Assembly: GCA_963922205.1 (NCBI GenBank)
Contig: CAWUHX010000030.1
Coordinates: 806,001-870,000 of the forward strand
Source: Romanomermis culicivorax
Taxonomy: Eukaryota; Nematoda; Enoplea; Mermithida; Mermithidae
Direction: 5' to 3'
DNA: 64,000 bases
A model generated the notes under the pieces. It ran no database searches and had not been told where the DNA came from. It saw only the letters and a program-made list of their open reading frames with translations. The translations under genes and the position numbers were made by a program. Every line of letters starts with the position of its first letter. Position 1 is the first letter of the stretch. Shown here one piece after another: positions 1 through 11,614 of the stretch.

Positions 1-426
1 GTGAATTTTTTCCAACTTTAACCCAAGTTCTCAAAAATCTAGTCCACTTCTTTTTTAGCTTGGCAACTATCCAAGCAAGTATATTCTCTTTTTTTCTGCC
101 CGATCGGGGCATTTTCTAATAAACTGGTTCCCCTGTTTTTAATGGGCCTCAACAATGCATGAAAACCTTTGTAGAAGCACATTGAAGTTTTAAATTTGTT
201 TATCTTCACATCAAAGAAACAATAAAAAACAATCTTAAAGCTACAAATTTTCACCTTCCGTAAAAGTAAAAGATGTGTAAACTAGAACTTAAAAAACGTT
301 TTAAACATAGTGCTAAGTGACCATTTCCATTGAATTCCCCATGATTGTTGTAGTGGTGCGTCTGGCTATTCATTACACCGCACTCACCACCACCACTAAA
401 ACCACAATTTCCAAACCATCCACGTG

Positions 427-499
427 GCTCAGTTAGTGCAGTTGGTAGCGCGTCTACCTTGTATGCAGAAGGTCGAATGTTCGAGCTCCTCACTGAGCA
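427..499 (+). pseudogene. tRNA-like sequence, first monomer
   Basis: Folds by eye as a degenerate tRNA. The 7-bp acceptor stem GCTCAGT pairs with ACTGAGC; the D-arm GTGC pairs with GCGC around AGTTGGTA; the anticodon stem has one mismatch and loop CTTGTAT (position 34-36 TGT). A and B box-like promoter blocks are present. The T-stem does not pair well, and there is an identical-context second copy 251 bp downstream, so a SINE head is more likely than a working tRNA gene. Confidence 0.5.
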
Positions 500-677
500 T
501 TATTTTTTTGACGCGCCGGCCACGTGGACTTGTGCATACGACATTGATGACAATACCAGGACCCTTCCTCTTCGAAGGGGAGAGGGCTGTTGTAGTGGTG
601 CGTCTGGCTATTTATTACGCAGCATGCCTCGCACTCACCACCACGACTACAACCATGATTTCGGAACCATCCATGTA

Positions 678-750
678 GTTCAGTTTAGCACAGTTGGTAG
701 CACGTCTGTCTTGTATGCAGAAGGTCGAGGGTTTGAGCCCTCACCGAGCA
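678..750 (+). pseudogene. tRNA-like sequence, second monomer
   Basis: Diverged duplicate of the tRNA-like segment at 427-499. It has the same AGTTGGTA D-loop, the same TTGTATGCAGAAGGTCGA core and a better T-stem (GAGGG with CCCTC), but an extra T after the acceptor stem and a short T-loop. Probably a decayed RNA polymerase III promoter region of a SINE. Confidence 0.45.
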
Positions 751-875
751 TTATTTTTCTGACGTATCAGCCACATGGATTTGGGCATACAACATGGTCA
801 GGAACCCGTCAACCCAAAAAACTGCAGAAATACCTTTGTTTACACGCAACAATTTTTTTTTGTGTGAAGTGACTG

Positions 876-1693
876 TGTAACGCCCGTTTTCTACTATGTA
901 CTTTTACTTGAGTCAACAAAACGTCCACGGGGTGGCACATGATAATGTTATGGAAAATAATAGGAATGATAACAATAACCACGAATACAAAACCACCGAC
1001 TGCTTTCTTAGGTGTCGACATAACCCGATTATACTAATTTATGCTTTCACACATGCTTTATTAAAAACGAACACGAATAAAATCTGCATATTTCACGCTT
1101 TCTTTGCCTTTTATACCACTTCTTTAGACCACGCCTTCACGCCATGGGAGGTCTGCTTCCGTCTTGCTTTCCTAACCAATCATTGCTTTGCTTACCTGCT
1201 TCCATTTACTGTATGCTTCTATCGCCACGCCTTTATGCTTTAATTAATGCTTAACTTTCAGGCTTACATGCTTTAATTTACCGTATGCTTAGCCACGCCT
1301 ACATGTTTTTAGTTTTTCATGTGTTTTTCTGCTTTTCATGTGTTCTACCTGAATCTTGTGTCTGGGTTGGGGTTGATGCATTTTCTACATGGGCAGGTGT
1401 TTTTACGCCTCTGGGGGGAATTATTGTACCTACAGAAAGTGTGTTTTCATGTGAGTTATGAGGGCCAGGTGCCAATGTGCAAATTAATTATGTACATCTT
1501 AATTGGGTCGATAATGGCTTCTGGGTGCGAGACGTTCAAAACAGAACACTTCAGATGAATTTACTGGGATGTCAATATAGGAAAACTCAGACATCCTTGA
1601 GACAATAAATTATAGAATAAATTTATATATAGTAATAAAATACACATACTGTACATTATGAATTTACAATGATGCATTAGCATCTACATTACA
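876..1693 (+). mobile_element. Solo LTR (Ty3/gypsy-like), family 1
   Basis: Starts TGTAACGCCC and ends CATTACA, the TG...CA ends of an LTR, flanked by a perfect 4-bp duplication ACTG (872-875 and 1694-1697). The host sequence on both sides is Helitron minisatellite that joins cleanly when the 818 bp is removed. AATAAA-type signals lie near the 3' end (about 1604-1620). No internal retrotransposon sequence is present, so it is a solo LTR left by recombination. The TGTAAC start and 4-bp duplication suggest Ty3/gypsy; that is inference. Strand is arbitrary. Confidence 0.75.
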
Positions 1694-1697
1694 ACTG

Positions 1698-2330
1698 TGT
1701 CCATTGACTTCTCCATAGTCAGAAACCTCTTCCTCAAAAAATCGCAGAAATACATTTGTATACACTCAAGATGATTTTTTATGTAAAGTGATCACATTCC
1801 TTAACTCCCCATTGGTTGAAAACCCCTTCCACAAAAAGTCACCAAAATACACTTTTTTACACCCGGGATAATTTTTTGTGTTAAGGACCACATTCTTTGA
1901 ATTCCCTGTGGTCGAAAACACTTCTACAAAAAAATCACGAGAATGCGCTTGTTTACACTCGAGATAATTTTTTGTGTCAACTGACCACGTCTATCGAATT
2001 CCCAATGATCGAAAACCCCCTCCACCAAAAGTCAGGGGAGAGTACCTTCATTTACCATAATGATTTTTTTTGTGTAAAGTGACCACATCTATTGAATTCG
2101 CCGCGGTCGAAAACCCTTTACACAAAAAAATCACGAAAATAGGCTTGTTTACACCCGAGATAACTTTTTTGTGTAAAGTAACCGCATCTATTGAATTCCC
2201 TGCGTTCGAAAACTCCTTCCACTAAAAAATCACGAAAATACGCTTGTTTACACCCGGAATATTTTTTGGTGTAAAGTGGCCGCGTCCATCGAATTCCCAA
2301 TGATCGAAAACCCGTATAGCTCGAAAATCC
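1698..2330. repeat. Minisatellite array (~98-bp unit) of Helitron copy 1
   Basis: About six degenerate units. Each contains a GAATTCCC block, a TCGAAAACCC block, a CACGAAAATACGCTTGT block, an A/T stretch and TTGTGTAAAGTGACC. A further partial unit sits at 797-875 before the solo LTR. The same unit recurs in the other two Helitron copies. Confidence 0.8.
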
Positions 2331-2819
2331 CAATAAGGCTACCGGTTCAATTGAAACTGCAAAAAATTAGTAGTGCATCGTGCTGCAAAAAATAATTTCT
2401 TTGAAGCCGTAAGTATTATGTAACAAAATTGAGGAATTTCGCGTTTCCCGGGACTTCGGATCCCCATATAATGGAATCGAGGACATATTTTTAAAAAAAT
2501 GAAAAATCGCATTCGAGATTGCACCCCCAAGATGCTTAGGCCGAAGTACGGAGCTTGGATATGTCACACCCATTGTGGAGCATGGTGGGACTGGGACCCT
2601 AAAAAAGTGCGTTTTTTGCATGTTTGTGGGGCCCCACCGAGCACAACTTGCAGATAGAAGCGAAATGACAAAAGGCACCCATAGTTTGCCCCTATGCCCG
2701 AAATTATGAGAAAACTCCGAAGGTTCTAGCTCTTACCGTTTTGGCTCTAGAGTGGGGGGGACATGAAATTTAGGGGCCAAGTATATCATAGGTTGACGCT
2801 ATCGCGCTACCTATGATGA

Positions 2820-3059
2820 ATAGAGTATAGTGAATTTAAAGAAATGGGTGTCATTTATGCATTTTTTTAGTGTAAATATGTCCGCATAAAGAATGACTGC
2901 GTCCTGCGTCAATGCAAGATGCATAATGTGAACGTTTCTACGACGTCAATGAAAAAAGCTCCCTCACGAGTTTCACGTCCCATGAAAAAGCGTTCAAAAC
3001 TAATCCAGAAAAGTAAATTTGGGAGCACAAACTTTTGTAAAGCGAGATCACTAAAATTA
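2820..3059. other. No feature seen
   Basis: Unique AT-rich sequence between the Helitron 5' end and the MITE. No convincing coding exon or repeat was recognised. Confidence 0.5.
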
Positions 3060-3304
3060 TATGCTGTTTTTTATAAAATACTTGCAAACAGAAAAGTGAC
3101 ACAAATCATTACTGTCGTAAAAATCTTTTACATAGAACTCTTACTGTAAGATTTTTCACTCGAAAAATTTTTGTAGGTTAGATCAGTACGCTCACGAATT
3201 TCTAGTCCTATACGATATACTGTTTGCCAGATAATCGTGAAAATCTAAAATACTACTTGCTTTCCACTTTCATTGTTTAGAAGTATTTCAGGAGAAAGAG
3301 ACTA
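3060..3304. mobile_element. 245-bp MITE with TA target site
   Basis: Starts TATGCTGTTTTTTATAAA and ends AGAAAGAGACTA, with TA on each side. It matches the element at 14154-14398 in inverted orientation over its whole length, and both copies are exactly 245 bp. Related copies lie in the introns of the DEG/ENaC gene. The ends form imperfect terminal inverted repeats and there is no coding capacity. TA duplication suggests a Tc1/mariner-type source. Confidence 0.65.
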
Positions 3305-3828
3305 TAATTTTCCAAAGTAACTCCGCGTTAAATGAGAAAACACAGGAAATGCCCACAGTCCGATTCAAGCAAGAAATATGCAAACATCTTCAGACCCAAT
3401 AACCGCATCTAGGAACTGATACAGGTCAAGTTCTCAAATGAGACTTGGGACTAACGTTTCAGCAGTATAACGACCTAGACTCTGTTGCAGATTGCTAGGA
3501 GTTTAGGAAATATGGGTTCATGAGGAAAAATACCCACTGGTCAGGAGTCTTAGAGTAAACCCTCCCTTACTCATGCTAGGATCAAGCTCTATGAATACTT
3601 TGGGGCAATAAGGTTTAACAAAAAGTGCATCTTGAGTAAATAGAAAATGAAGTCAGAAGTGGGTCATTTTTTTGGTGTTTGATGTATCTTGACCCTGTCT
3701 CCTGCTACAGCAGAAGTATAATATGTACAATTTACCTTTAATTTCAGACCAACAGATGAAGTATGTTTGCCTCATTTGCATGATTAAAAACACAAAACAC
3801 TTTGTTGCATTATAAAATTTACTCGAGG
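3305..3828. other. No feature seen
   Basis: AT-rich sequence with no open frame or repeat that I can support. Confidence 0.5.
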
Positions 3829-4544
3829 TCACATAACACGGGCAACACATGAAAAATATTTCAAAACCAAGAAAAAATCTTCTCCACTGAAGCTATCACT
3901 AACACCGCTAACCACTAGACGTTCGTAGAAGCTTTGGTATACTCTTGGAAAATCTGTCAGCTGTTTTTTCAAATCTTTGATTTTCCTTTCGTTGATAGGA
4001 TGAGTGTGTGCCTTCTGCATCGATTTCAATCAACTTGAATAGAGGGCGTCAAACGATGACCTTGTATGTTCCCTTGCTCTAGTCTTCAGATTCGTCGAAA
4101 GAGTAGTATTCGAACTACCCAAACTCAATAAGCCAATGAATATCAGGAAATCGAATTTTCTCGCCATTAAAGTCTTTAATTTCTTTGGCTAACCGCATTG
4201 CAACAAGCAATTTCTTCGCTGAGATTAAATCACTAGAAATATTTTGAACCAATAACTGATTATGATTCTTGATGTTTTGAATAATGGACTGATATTCATC
4301 TGCATGGTTAACATTTTCAGTTTTGCGAAATGTTCTTTCTATCAAGGTTGTGTTCAATAAAGACGAAACGGCCAATATGAATCAAATGTCCCCACTGTAA
4401 AATTCTCGTTCTTTCTACGACAAGAATCAGACCAAGCAACAATGAACGAGTAGGCATGTCTTTGGTTGCATAAATAAAAGCCATTAAATATGAGCAATTT
4501 TCTTTACACCTACGACCCGCTTTGTTTTCAGTCCATGTAAACAT
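3829..4544 (-). pseudogene. Possible decayed exons downstream of rGC-A
   Basis: Three overlapping or adjacent minus-strand open stretches lie here: 4544-4317, 4375-4115 and 4029-3829. The middle one includes LLNTTLIER and a stretch with QSIIQNIKN and LLVAMRLAKEI. This resembles, weakly, the part of rGC-B made from its exons 5 and 6 (VLNTMVER, then SFLQTIKQ, then the ILVCLEHE region). The reading frame changes between the pieces and splice sites do not chain cleanly. It may be the remains of the rGC-A ligand-binding domain, an unrelated gene fragment, or chance. Low confidence. Confidence 0.2.
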
Positions 4545-5394
4545 TTAACCATTTTCTGATGGACCTGAGACAACGTGTACACCAAAGTTGTGAAACCATA
4601 ACTAGCGCAAATAAAAGGCTACGGATGTTGAAATTTTCGGCGGATTCAGTGTTTTTGCAAGTCATATGTTAGGAACATGGTACATGGAGTATTTTCTTCT
4701 GTCATACACTTCATAGTAAACTTAAATGCTTTTGTGTGTTCCACAGAAACCCAACTGTACACAGAGAATTGTACAACAATAATGTGATATGTGTGAAAAC
4801 CTATTTAAATGTAGTGTTTTGTCACAATGGCAAATGTCCAACAACACCAACAAAACACAAACCTTCAAGGTTAACAAGGTGTTATGTACATAACACTTGT
4901 CTAAAAATTGCATCTTTTTTGCATTATATCTGGTGTGCTTTGTCAATATTGCGTTTTCGTGTATAATGTTTTTCTATGTTAAAGCACATGTATTCATGAG
5001 GCCAAAACGGTACGTAACTCCTTTTTGCTAAAAATGCCACATAACATTCAAGTTTAGTTTAGTTATAGATTACGATTATTTTTTTCCTAGGAGTAAACCA
5101 TTATTCAGACCTCACCCGGATAATTCTGAAATGGGATTGCTACTTACGAATTTTAAGTGTTAACAGTAAAAGAATTTTCCTAAACATTTTTATTCGTGTC
5201 AGAGGAAAAATTACAAGAGGACTTACTTCTACAACTCCGAAAATAAAAAAAAATTAAGTTGCTAAAAAATTAAATAAAAAAACAAAGTTTTGACATCTGC
5301 AATTGTAATTTCATCTGAATATTATGTGTTCCGACAGGTTGAGCAATCCAGCCTGGGTTAAGGAACAAATTGTCTGCTCCCGTAGCCATTCTAC
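4545..5394. other. Intronic or intergenic sequence, nothing seen
   Basis: Lies downstream of the third recognised rGC-A exon. If rGC-A continues, this is its third intron. No repeats or exons were recognised. Confidence 0.4.
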
Positions 5395-6549
5395 AAGGGT
5401 TACAGGTACTATCCAATCGGTCTGCTTGGTTAATACGAATCCCGATGCTTAATTGATCAGACTCGAATTCATCCCATGCAAAAATGAATCTGATCTGAAC
5501 GTAGTACATCTTCTCCAAAGAATGGACAGAAAGGTTCAAACAGCTCAAACAGATTAAACCGTGTGATCATATCAAGATTGTTCAAGGGGTTTCTGGTACA
5601 ACAAAGCCATTGCTTCCAGCAACATTGCTAACAAAAAGCCATATTTATTTTCAAGAAGAAATTCATGCGCCCACTACGACACTACCATTAGCACATGTTA
5701 ATTTCGAACCTGATGTTGGCCCCCGGCAAGAGGTTTTCACGGTGTATCTTTTCCATTGCTACAAATATAGCGCCGGCGGACGTGGAAAAGCCGATGCGCG
5801 AGTTGATCAATGGGATGTCCTTGGGGAGCATGACGCCGATGCGAAGGTCATAGGCGCCTTGCGATTTCTTGCTATCTAAATTAATGCAAACATTCGCTTT
5901 GACGTTATTTCACGTGCCCTAAGTAGAAAGACGAATTTCGTCGAAAAATAAGAGAGAAATCAACAATAGCTGTATATTGTAGACTAAGCTCATTAATTCT
6001 CTTGCGAGAAAAGTATTGGTTTATCCATAATTTCGAAATTGACATATTTCAACAAGAGCTATCCTACAATTCTAGCTTGACTAAACAATAGTATGATTTT
6101 AAAATTCTGTTGTTATGGGACACGAACTTTATGGAAACATTTTTCCAAGCTTATTTCCCTGAATGTGAAAAAGAGAAAATAAAGTAACTTGTTGAAATTC
6201 TAAAATATCATGTTCCCACTGTGCCAAAACAAGGCGGACATCAGCTCTTTTTACTCGAAAATATCCTGCGCGAATTCGAAAATATTCTGTGACAGTACTT
6301 TTTTATTTCAAATGTGAAACCTTGATTCGGGTCAAGTGCATGCCTAGAGGAAAGTGCGTACAGTACTCTAAAATATCTAGCAACACATCTTTTACTCGAT
6401 GCATCGATGCTACTGTATGAATTGACATCTCGTTTCCTGATAGAAATCAATTCATCACTATTGAACGGAAACGATCTCGAATCGTCAAAGTTAATCACGG
6501 AAAAAGAATTCGCGGTCGAAATGAAAGCAAAAAATAGAAAAATTCCCAT
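5395..6549 (-). CDS. Receptor guanylate cyclase paralogue rGC-A, first three exons only
   Basis: Exon 1 (6396-6549) starts at ATG 6549 and encodes a signal peptide (MGIFLFFAFISTANSFS). Exon 2 (5710-5875) encodes LRIGVMLPKD...GAIFVAMEKI, the opening beta strand and helix of an ANF-receptor ligand-binding domain. Exon 3 (5395-5489) continues with WDEFESDQLSIG. Splice phases are 1, 2 and 1, identical to exons 1-3 of rGC-B, which lies upstream on the same strand, so the two are tandem duplicates. In the family this extracellular domain binds peptide ligands or ions and controls an intracellular cyclase. The transmembrane, kinase-homology and cyclase exons are not recognisable in the remaining 5.4 kb. 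Either a large intron runs out of the window or the gene is truncated. Exon 3 end is the least certain boundary. Confidence 0.65.
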
Positions 6550-8897
6550 TTTTTAAATTTCCCGACGAAAATTTTAAGAAAAATGATATGCGAGCCAAGC
6601 AAGGGAATCTTCACTAATTAGATCACACTTTATGAGAAATACTAATCCGAGGAGAGTTCACGAACCGAAAATTGTCGAGAATGTTGACTATGCAAACAAA
6701 TGGTGCGGCAAAAATTCGTCATTGGCTACCTACTGCGTTATTTTTTCGATGAACTTGCTTCATTAAATCATGAAATTTCACACACGCGAGCTGCGAAGAT
6801 GTCACGTTGAGAAAATTCCGACCGTAAACATATTCTAGAAGTTTCTGAGAAGCCATCTGACAGTATGGCACAATTTTCAATTCGTTTAAAGTGGTTCATT
6901 AGATACGTTTTTGGCACGTACAGGTAAAATCAATAGTCACTTTTTTCATGAACTAATAAAATATATGAAGATCATTGCAAACGAGAAAGTTACGGTTGGT
7001 TAACGTCAACGGCGCCAAAAGTTACATCAAATAACTTACTATTGGGAAAACGCAAAACATACATCGATCTTTTGCAGATAAACTATTCAATAAACATCTT
7101 CATAGGACATCCGTGTTGTTGTTTGCAATGGGATCAGTTTCAGATTCTATAAGACAAGCCTGGTGGCGAGCCAGTTTCCCCATGGTACGATTGAACTATT
7201 CAGATTAATTGTTTTGCGGGCTCCTGTATGGGCCCAAGCCGAAAATAGTACTGACACTCAGGGCCAGGCCTGATGTCTCAGACCTACCTCGGCCTCCACA
7301 GTTATCAATACTTGCTAACAAAAAAAGGTGTTTCACATTTTTATGCGATTGTAAGGCCAATAATATCTGACAATGAAACCAGCTTAGTGTTGCTGTTATG
7401 CACGGAAGTGTTATCATTTTTCTGAAGGGTACAACTTTAGGAATATACTGATGCTTGTTCTTCAACAGAATTTAATTGCTACGCTAATCTCAATGTTTTT
7501 GAACTGAAGTTTGTAAATGTGAATTTGAATGCAGATGCCATACATTGAATATCCGAAGTTTCGATGGAATTCTTACAGAACGTACAGAGATTTTCATAGT
7601 CATATCAACCAAACATATGCTCAGTTCTGTCGTGTGATAGTTTAAAAAACCTTTCATGCCCAAAGAAAACGAAAAATAAACCCTTAGTCAACAATTCTGA
7701 TAACAAACTTCATGCATCTGTTTAGACATCGAATTTTCGGAACACAGTTCCAACAATCAGTTTCTTCTTTTCAAATATTTTTTATACCGCACGAAAGATT
7801 TATCTATTTATCGTTTCAAGTTAATTTCAGATCATGGCAACAAGCATTACAATAATGTCCGCAACAATGGTAATCTGTGACAGTTCAACACGTTCAATTC
7901 TCGCATCTGTTTTCAAAAGAACAGAATCACGTTGATCTCTGATGGTGAGAAAAAAAGTTTGTGATTCCAACTGATTTCAATCGGTCCATGTAAAGTACCT
8001 TAGAATTCCTGATTTGTCAGGTGAAATAAAAAGCAACTGCAATGGAAGGAATAATCTCCATGTTTCTTAAGTTGGCGGCAATTAGTAAGATTTTCATTGA
8101 TTCCATCTAAAAATAGGAGGGAACACACCATCAGTACACCGAAAAGAAATTGTGCATGATGCCGAAACAAATCAATTCGCCTAGAATTATAAACGGAAAT
8201 CGTTTACAATAACTGAATCAGATTCTCCTCAATTCTTTCATTTTTTGGAGTTTTGAAAAAACAGGATTTAAACGGCCCTGGCTAAAATCTTGTCTATCAG
8301 GTAAACTAGCAAGCCGAGTCCGGGGCGGTCGAAGTGTAAAATTGATGGGCCGGGCAAGACTCAATTTTTTCAGTCCGTGAAAGGTCACTACGGAGTCAAT
8401 ATTTGGTGCACCAATGTGTCACCATTGAACTAATCTCTTTATGCGCACTAATGCAAGCACATCTGAATTACACTCAGAGTGTAAGTCGCAAAACGATTCA
8501 GTTTTATTCGTGTCGAAAAAAACGTTTGATTAGGCTTGCTCGAAAATTTTATTCAAAAAAGAGATGTTTTTAGAGCATTAATAAAATCTCAGAAATATAA
8601 ATAGACAAAAAGTCACCTTTTCTCTGGAAGTCTTCTGCAGAACTATATTTTTTCCAAATGAGCCTCGCTGATGCAGAAAGATGTTTATGCCAATAAAAAA
8701 CGTGCATAGTAGGGAATTCTAATATAAATTTGTGTCATTCGGAATTGAATGGTTTACAGAAAGCACAGTGAACACATTAATGTACTTATAAGTCAAAAAA
8801 CTTCAAAAATAATAATTGTCTCTTAGATCGTTATAACGAAACTTTAACTGCAGAAACTTTTCGTAAAAATGATTGAAATTCATATGGAATCAGCTAA
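6550..8897. other. Intergenic region upstream of rGC-A, nothing seen
   Basis: Presumed promoter side of rGC-A. A weak copy of a dispersed repeat (AAATGAGCCTCG at about 8657) is present. No supported exon, RNA gene or clear regulatory site was found. Confidence 0.4.
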
Positions 8898-9179
8898 AGC
8901 CCTATTCAGAAGTAAAAAAACCTATAAGATTTTTGTCCTATAAGATTTTTATAGGATTTTTGTCGGCGACAGTCGGCGACTCTATGGAATAAATAGGCAT
9001 TTTGCATATAGCCCAATTCAGAAGTGAAAAAAACATATAAGATTTTTATAGGATTTTGTCGGCGACAGTCGGTGACTCTATGGAATAGATAGGCATTTTG
9101 CAAATAGCCCAATTCAGAAGTGAAAAAATCATAGGATTTTTGTCGTCGACAGTCGGCGACTGCCCTTCTGAATTGGGCT
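8898..9179. mobile_element. Small Harbinger-type MITE with internal tandem repeats
   Basis: Terminal inverted repeats AGCCCTATTCAGAAG and (reverse) AGCCCAATTCAGAAG, 15 bp with one mismatch, are flanked by TAA on both sides (895-897 and 9180-9182), the TWA duplication typical of PIF/Harbinger. The interior is 2.7 copies of a ~104-bp unit, each restarting with the terminal sequence and containing a GTCGGCGACAGTCGGCGACT block. This looks like partial tandem duplication of the element itself. No coding capacity. Confidence 0.7.
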
Positions 9180-9925
9180 TAACAAGTTGCAGCACCCCAT
9201 GGCATTGGTCAGCAAAAAATTATACTTGCGTTTCGGTTTCACTTTTTAGCAGAGAGAAGAAAAATGGACTAAGTAAAAGCTACTCCCTTGATGTTGGTGC
9301 AAATCATTCCTGAAAGCGTGTACACTCGGGAATGATCTAGAATTTGAAAACTAATAAAATATCAAATTCATAAAAACATCTCCGGTCGCATATTTGATAC
9401 GTAGTGAATTCTGTTATAACAGTTTATATTGAAGTTACTTTGAAGTATGAGTTTTAGGAAAACTTGCTTCATCCTCCGCTCTATCAGCTTCATTTATTAA
9501 CTTTGAAAATTTTGAATACCATGTCATAATAGTTTTTGGCTTCACGTGTGTCAGGTAGATTACAAACAGTATTGAAGCCTCATGGTAGCGCAGCTGTTCG
9601 TCCGAGGGCACAGATCTACTCGGATCATTGAATAACCATGCTGCAGGAATAAGGCTGGCGCCACTTGGGGCTACACCAGTGAAATCGAACGTAGAACACG
9701 GAATGAGAAGAGCGAAATAGGATGGAGCAAACGGGGTCCCTCCAAGTCAAACACTAGTAGACGATTTCTATTAGCACTTTATTAGTAAAGGAATAAAATA
9801 AACGAAAATACAAAATAACGTCTGCGGAACATATGAAAAGAATATGCAGCGTAGATCAGGACTGGGTGGCCACAAGTAAGTAGGTGACAGTAAGTGCTGA
9901 GTATAAGGATTTTCATGTTTACACA
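9180..9925. other. Intergenic, nothing supported
   Basis: No exon recognised. A TGGTAGCGCAG motif near 9585 is reminiscent of a tRNA D-arm but no cloverleaf follows. Confidence 0.4.
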
Positions 9926-10424
9926 TGTTGGGCACCCTGTTGCTGCCCAAGTCGCGATCATGCAAATCTATGATGGGCGACTGGCGGCGCAGACAAATTT
10001 GCATAGCAACGGAGGGCCAAAGAAATGTGAAAAAATGATTGTGAAATCATCATAGGTGGTGCTGTAGCGTCAACCTATAATATACTTGGCCCCCTAAAAT
10101 CTGACTAACCGCCCTAGAGCAAAAACAGCTATAGCTAGACACATGAGGTTTTTTGCATAATATCCGCCATACTGGCAAACATAGGGGTGGCAGAGATCAT
10201 TGCAGGTCTATAGTTAAATAGTGTTCAGTGGGATACCAAAAACATGCAAAAACTGCCTTTTTTAGCGCCCCTCTTGCAGCAGGTTCCTCAATGGGTATGC
10301 ATCTCTGGACCTTGATACTTTTACCCCTGCATCTATCGAATGTCCACTCAAAACGCTTTTTTATTTTTTGAAAATATTGATTTGGTCAAATTATATCAGT
10401 GACCAAAGTTGGAAAAAATCCCCT

Positions 10425-11014
10425 TCGTTTGTGTCCAAAAAAATCACTTTTTTGGTGAAACAGATGTAATGTTATCTGATTATCCTGCCTGTAAAACAAA
10501 GGTATTTCCGTGGTTTTTTGCGGAAGGGGCTTTCGACTATTGGGAATTCAATGGATTCGATCATTTTACACAAAAAATAGTTCCGAGTGTAAACAAGCGT
10601 ATTCTCGTGATTTTTTGGTGGTAGGAGCTTCCGACCACGGGGAAATTCAATAGATGCGGTTACTTTACACAAAAGTTATCGTGCGTGTGAAATAAAGACA
10701 TTTTCGTGGTCATTTAAGGAAGGGGTTTTCGACTATTGAGAATTCGATGGAGACAGTCAAATTACACAATAAAAATTATTTTGGGTGTAAACAAGCGTAT
10801 CCTTGTGGTTTTTTGGTGGTATAGGTTTCTGAACGCCAGGAATTCAATTGATGTGGTCACTTTACACAAAAAAAATCCCAGGTGTAGACGAGCATATATT
10901 CGTACCTTTTTGGTGAAAGTCAATTTAATCAAAAAATTATTCCGGGTGTAGACAAGCATATTTTCGTGATTTTATTGATAGAAGGAGTTTTCGGGGAATT
11001 CAATGAATGTGGTC
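10425..11014. repeat. Minisatellite array of Helitron copy 2, first part
   Basis: About six diverged ~98-bp units in the opposite orientation to those at 1.7-2.3 kb and 35.7-36.5 kb. Interrupted by the solo LTR and resumed at 11615-12010 with about four more units. Confidence 0.75.
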
Positions 11015-11018
11015 ACTA

Positions 11019-11610
11019 TGTCAGGCATCCTGTTGATGTCAAAGTCACGATTGGGAAGTCAACATGCAAACCGACAAATGGACAAAAAGTGGCGCAGACA
11101 ATTTGCATAGCAACAGAACGCCACAGAAAGAAAGAAAAGTGATGATGAAATCATTCATCATTTTTATACAATTATTCTTCGTTTTTGTGCCAGTGTCCAT
11201 AAATAAACCTTTGCCCAGCACAACGCCTTTAATTTGCATATCATTTCAGTAATCAGTCCACTTTCTTTAACTTTATTGTATACTCTATTAAATCGTTATA
11301 TTTAGCGTCGGTATATGGTAAGTTGCGAAGGGCTTTAGGCCCATTTGCACGTCTCTTGCAGATGTCAGTTTAGAAGGAAGACTGTCCTAGGGATCCCTTG
11401 TTTATCATTCCATCCAGAGGATTCATAATTTTCCCTGGGAGTCTACGAGGAGCCATTGTGAGGGCCCCATTGAAGGTAAGTATTAGCTGTTGTTGCCAGG
11501 TTTGGGCAAGAACTGTTACACTATATCCGAGGCCTAGCCAAGGAGAAGTTCTAACTAGTTCTGACCAAATCTATCTTCCTTTAATTCCCTACGGAAAGAC
11601 CTGCACAACA
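11019..11610 (+). mobile_element. Solo LTR family 2, uninterrupted copy
   Basis: Starts TGTCAGGCATCC and ends GCACAACA. It sits inside the Helitron minisatellite, whose sequence resumes on the other side. Flanks are ACTA (11015-11018) and ACTT (11611-11614), so the 4-bp duplication carries one change. It serves as the reference that proves the split LTR at 9926-14451. No internal retrotransposon region. Confidence 0.75.
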
Positions 11611-11614
11611 ACTT

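Larger units (their letters stand above)
346..792 (+). mobile_element. Dimeric tRNA-related SINE-like insertion
   Basis: Two diverged monomers lie head to tail, offset by exactly 240 bp (348 and 588 both start TGTTGTAGTGGTG). Each carries a tRNA-like segment preceded by a CACCACCAC-rich stretch. The insertion interrupts the Helitron minisatellite; CATG is present on both sides (342-345 and 793-796), consistent with a 4-bp target duplication. There is no poly-A tail. I read this as a dimeric SINE or a tandemly duplicated tRNA-related repeat; the exact family is not recognised. Confidence 0.6.
1..2819 (-). mobile_element. Non-autonomous Helitron, copy 1 (truncated by window start)
   Basis: Same family as the copies at 10047-13740 and 34542-36989. 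Read on the minus strand it begins TCATCATAGGT at 2819, runs through a tail of about 490 bp and a degenerate array of ~98-bp units, then about 230 bp of shared sequence, and reaches the inner arm of the foldback block (1-128) with the hairpin near 98-111. The 3' end lies outside the window. Two later insertions interrupt it: a tRNA-related element (346-792) and a solo LTR (876-1693). The uninterrupted copy at 35.7-35.9 kb shows the empty sites. No coding capacity is visible, so this is a passive element. The base before the 5' TC is T rather than the usual A. Confidence 0.75.

Noticed and set aside
459-1243. Plus-strand open frames of 115-137 codons as genes
   Set aside because: They cross the tRNA-related insertion and the solo LTR boundary and have no protein-like pattern.
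1698-2330. CRISPR-like array (regularly spaced repeats)
   Set aside because: Units are contiguous degenerate ~98-bp minisatellite repeats without unique spacers, in a eukaryotic genome and inside a transposon.
2118-2678. Minus-strand open frames in the Helitron tail and array
   Set aside because: They repeat the minisatellite unit in translation, differ among copies and have no conserved domain.
9575-9660. tRNA-like sequence with TGGTAGCGCAG
   Set aside because: No matching acceptor stem or T-arm at the right distance.
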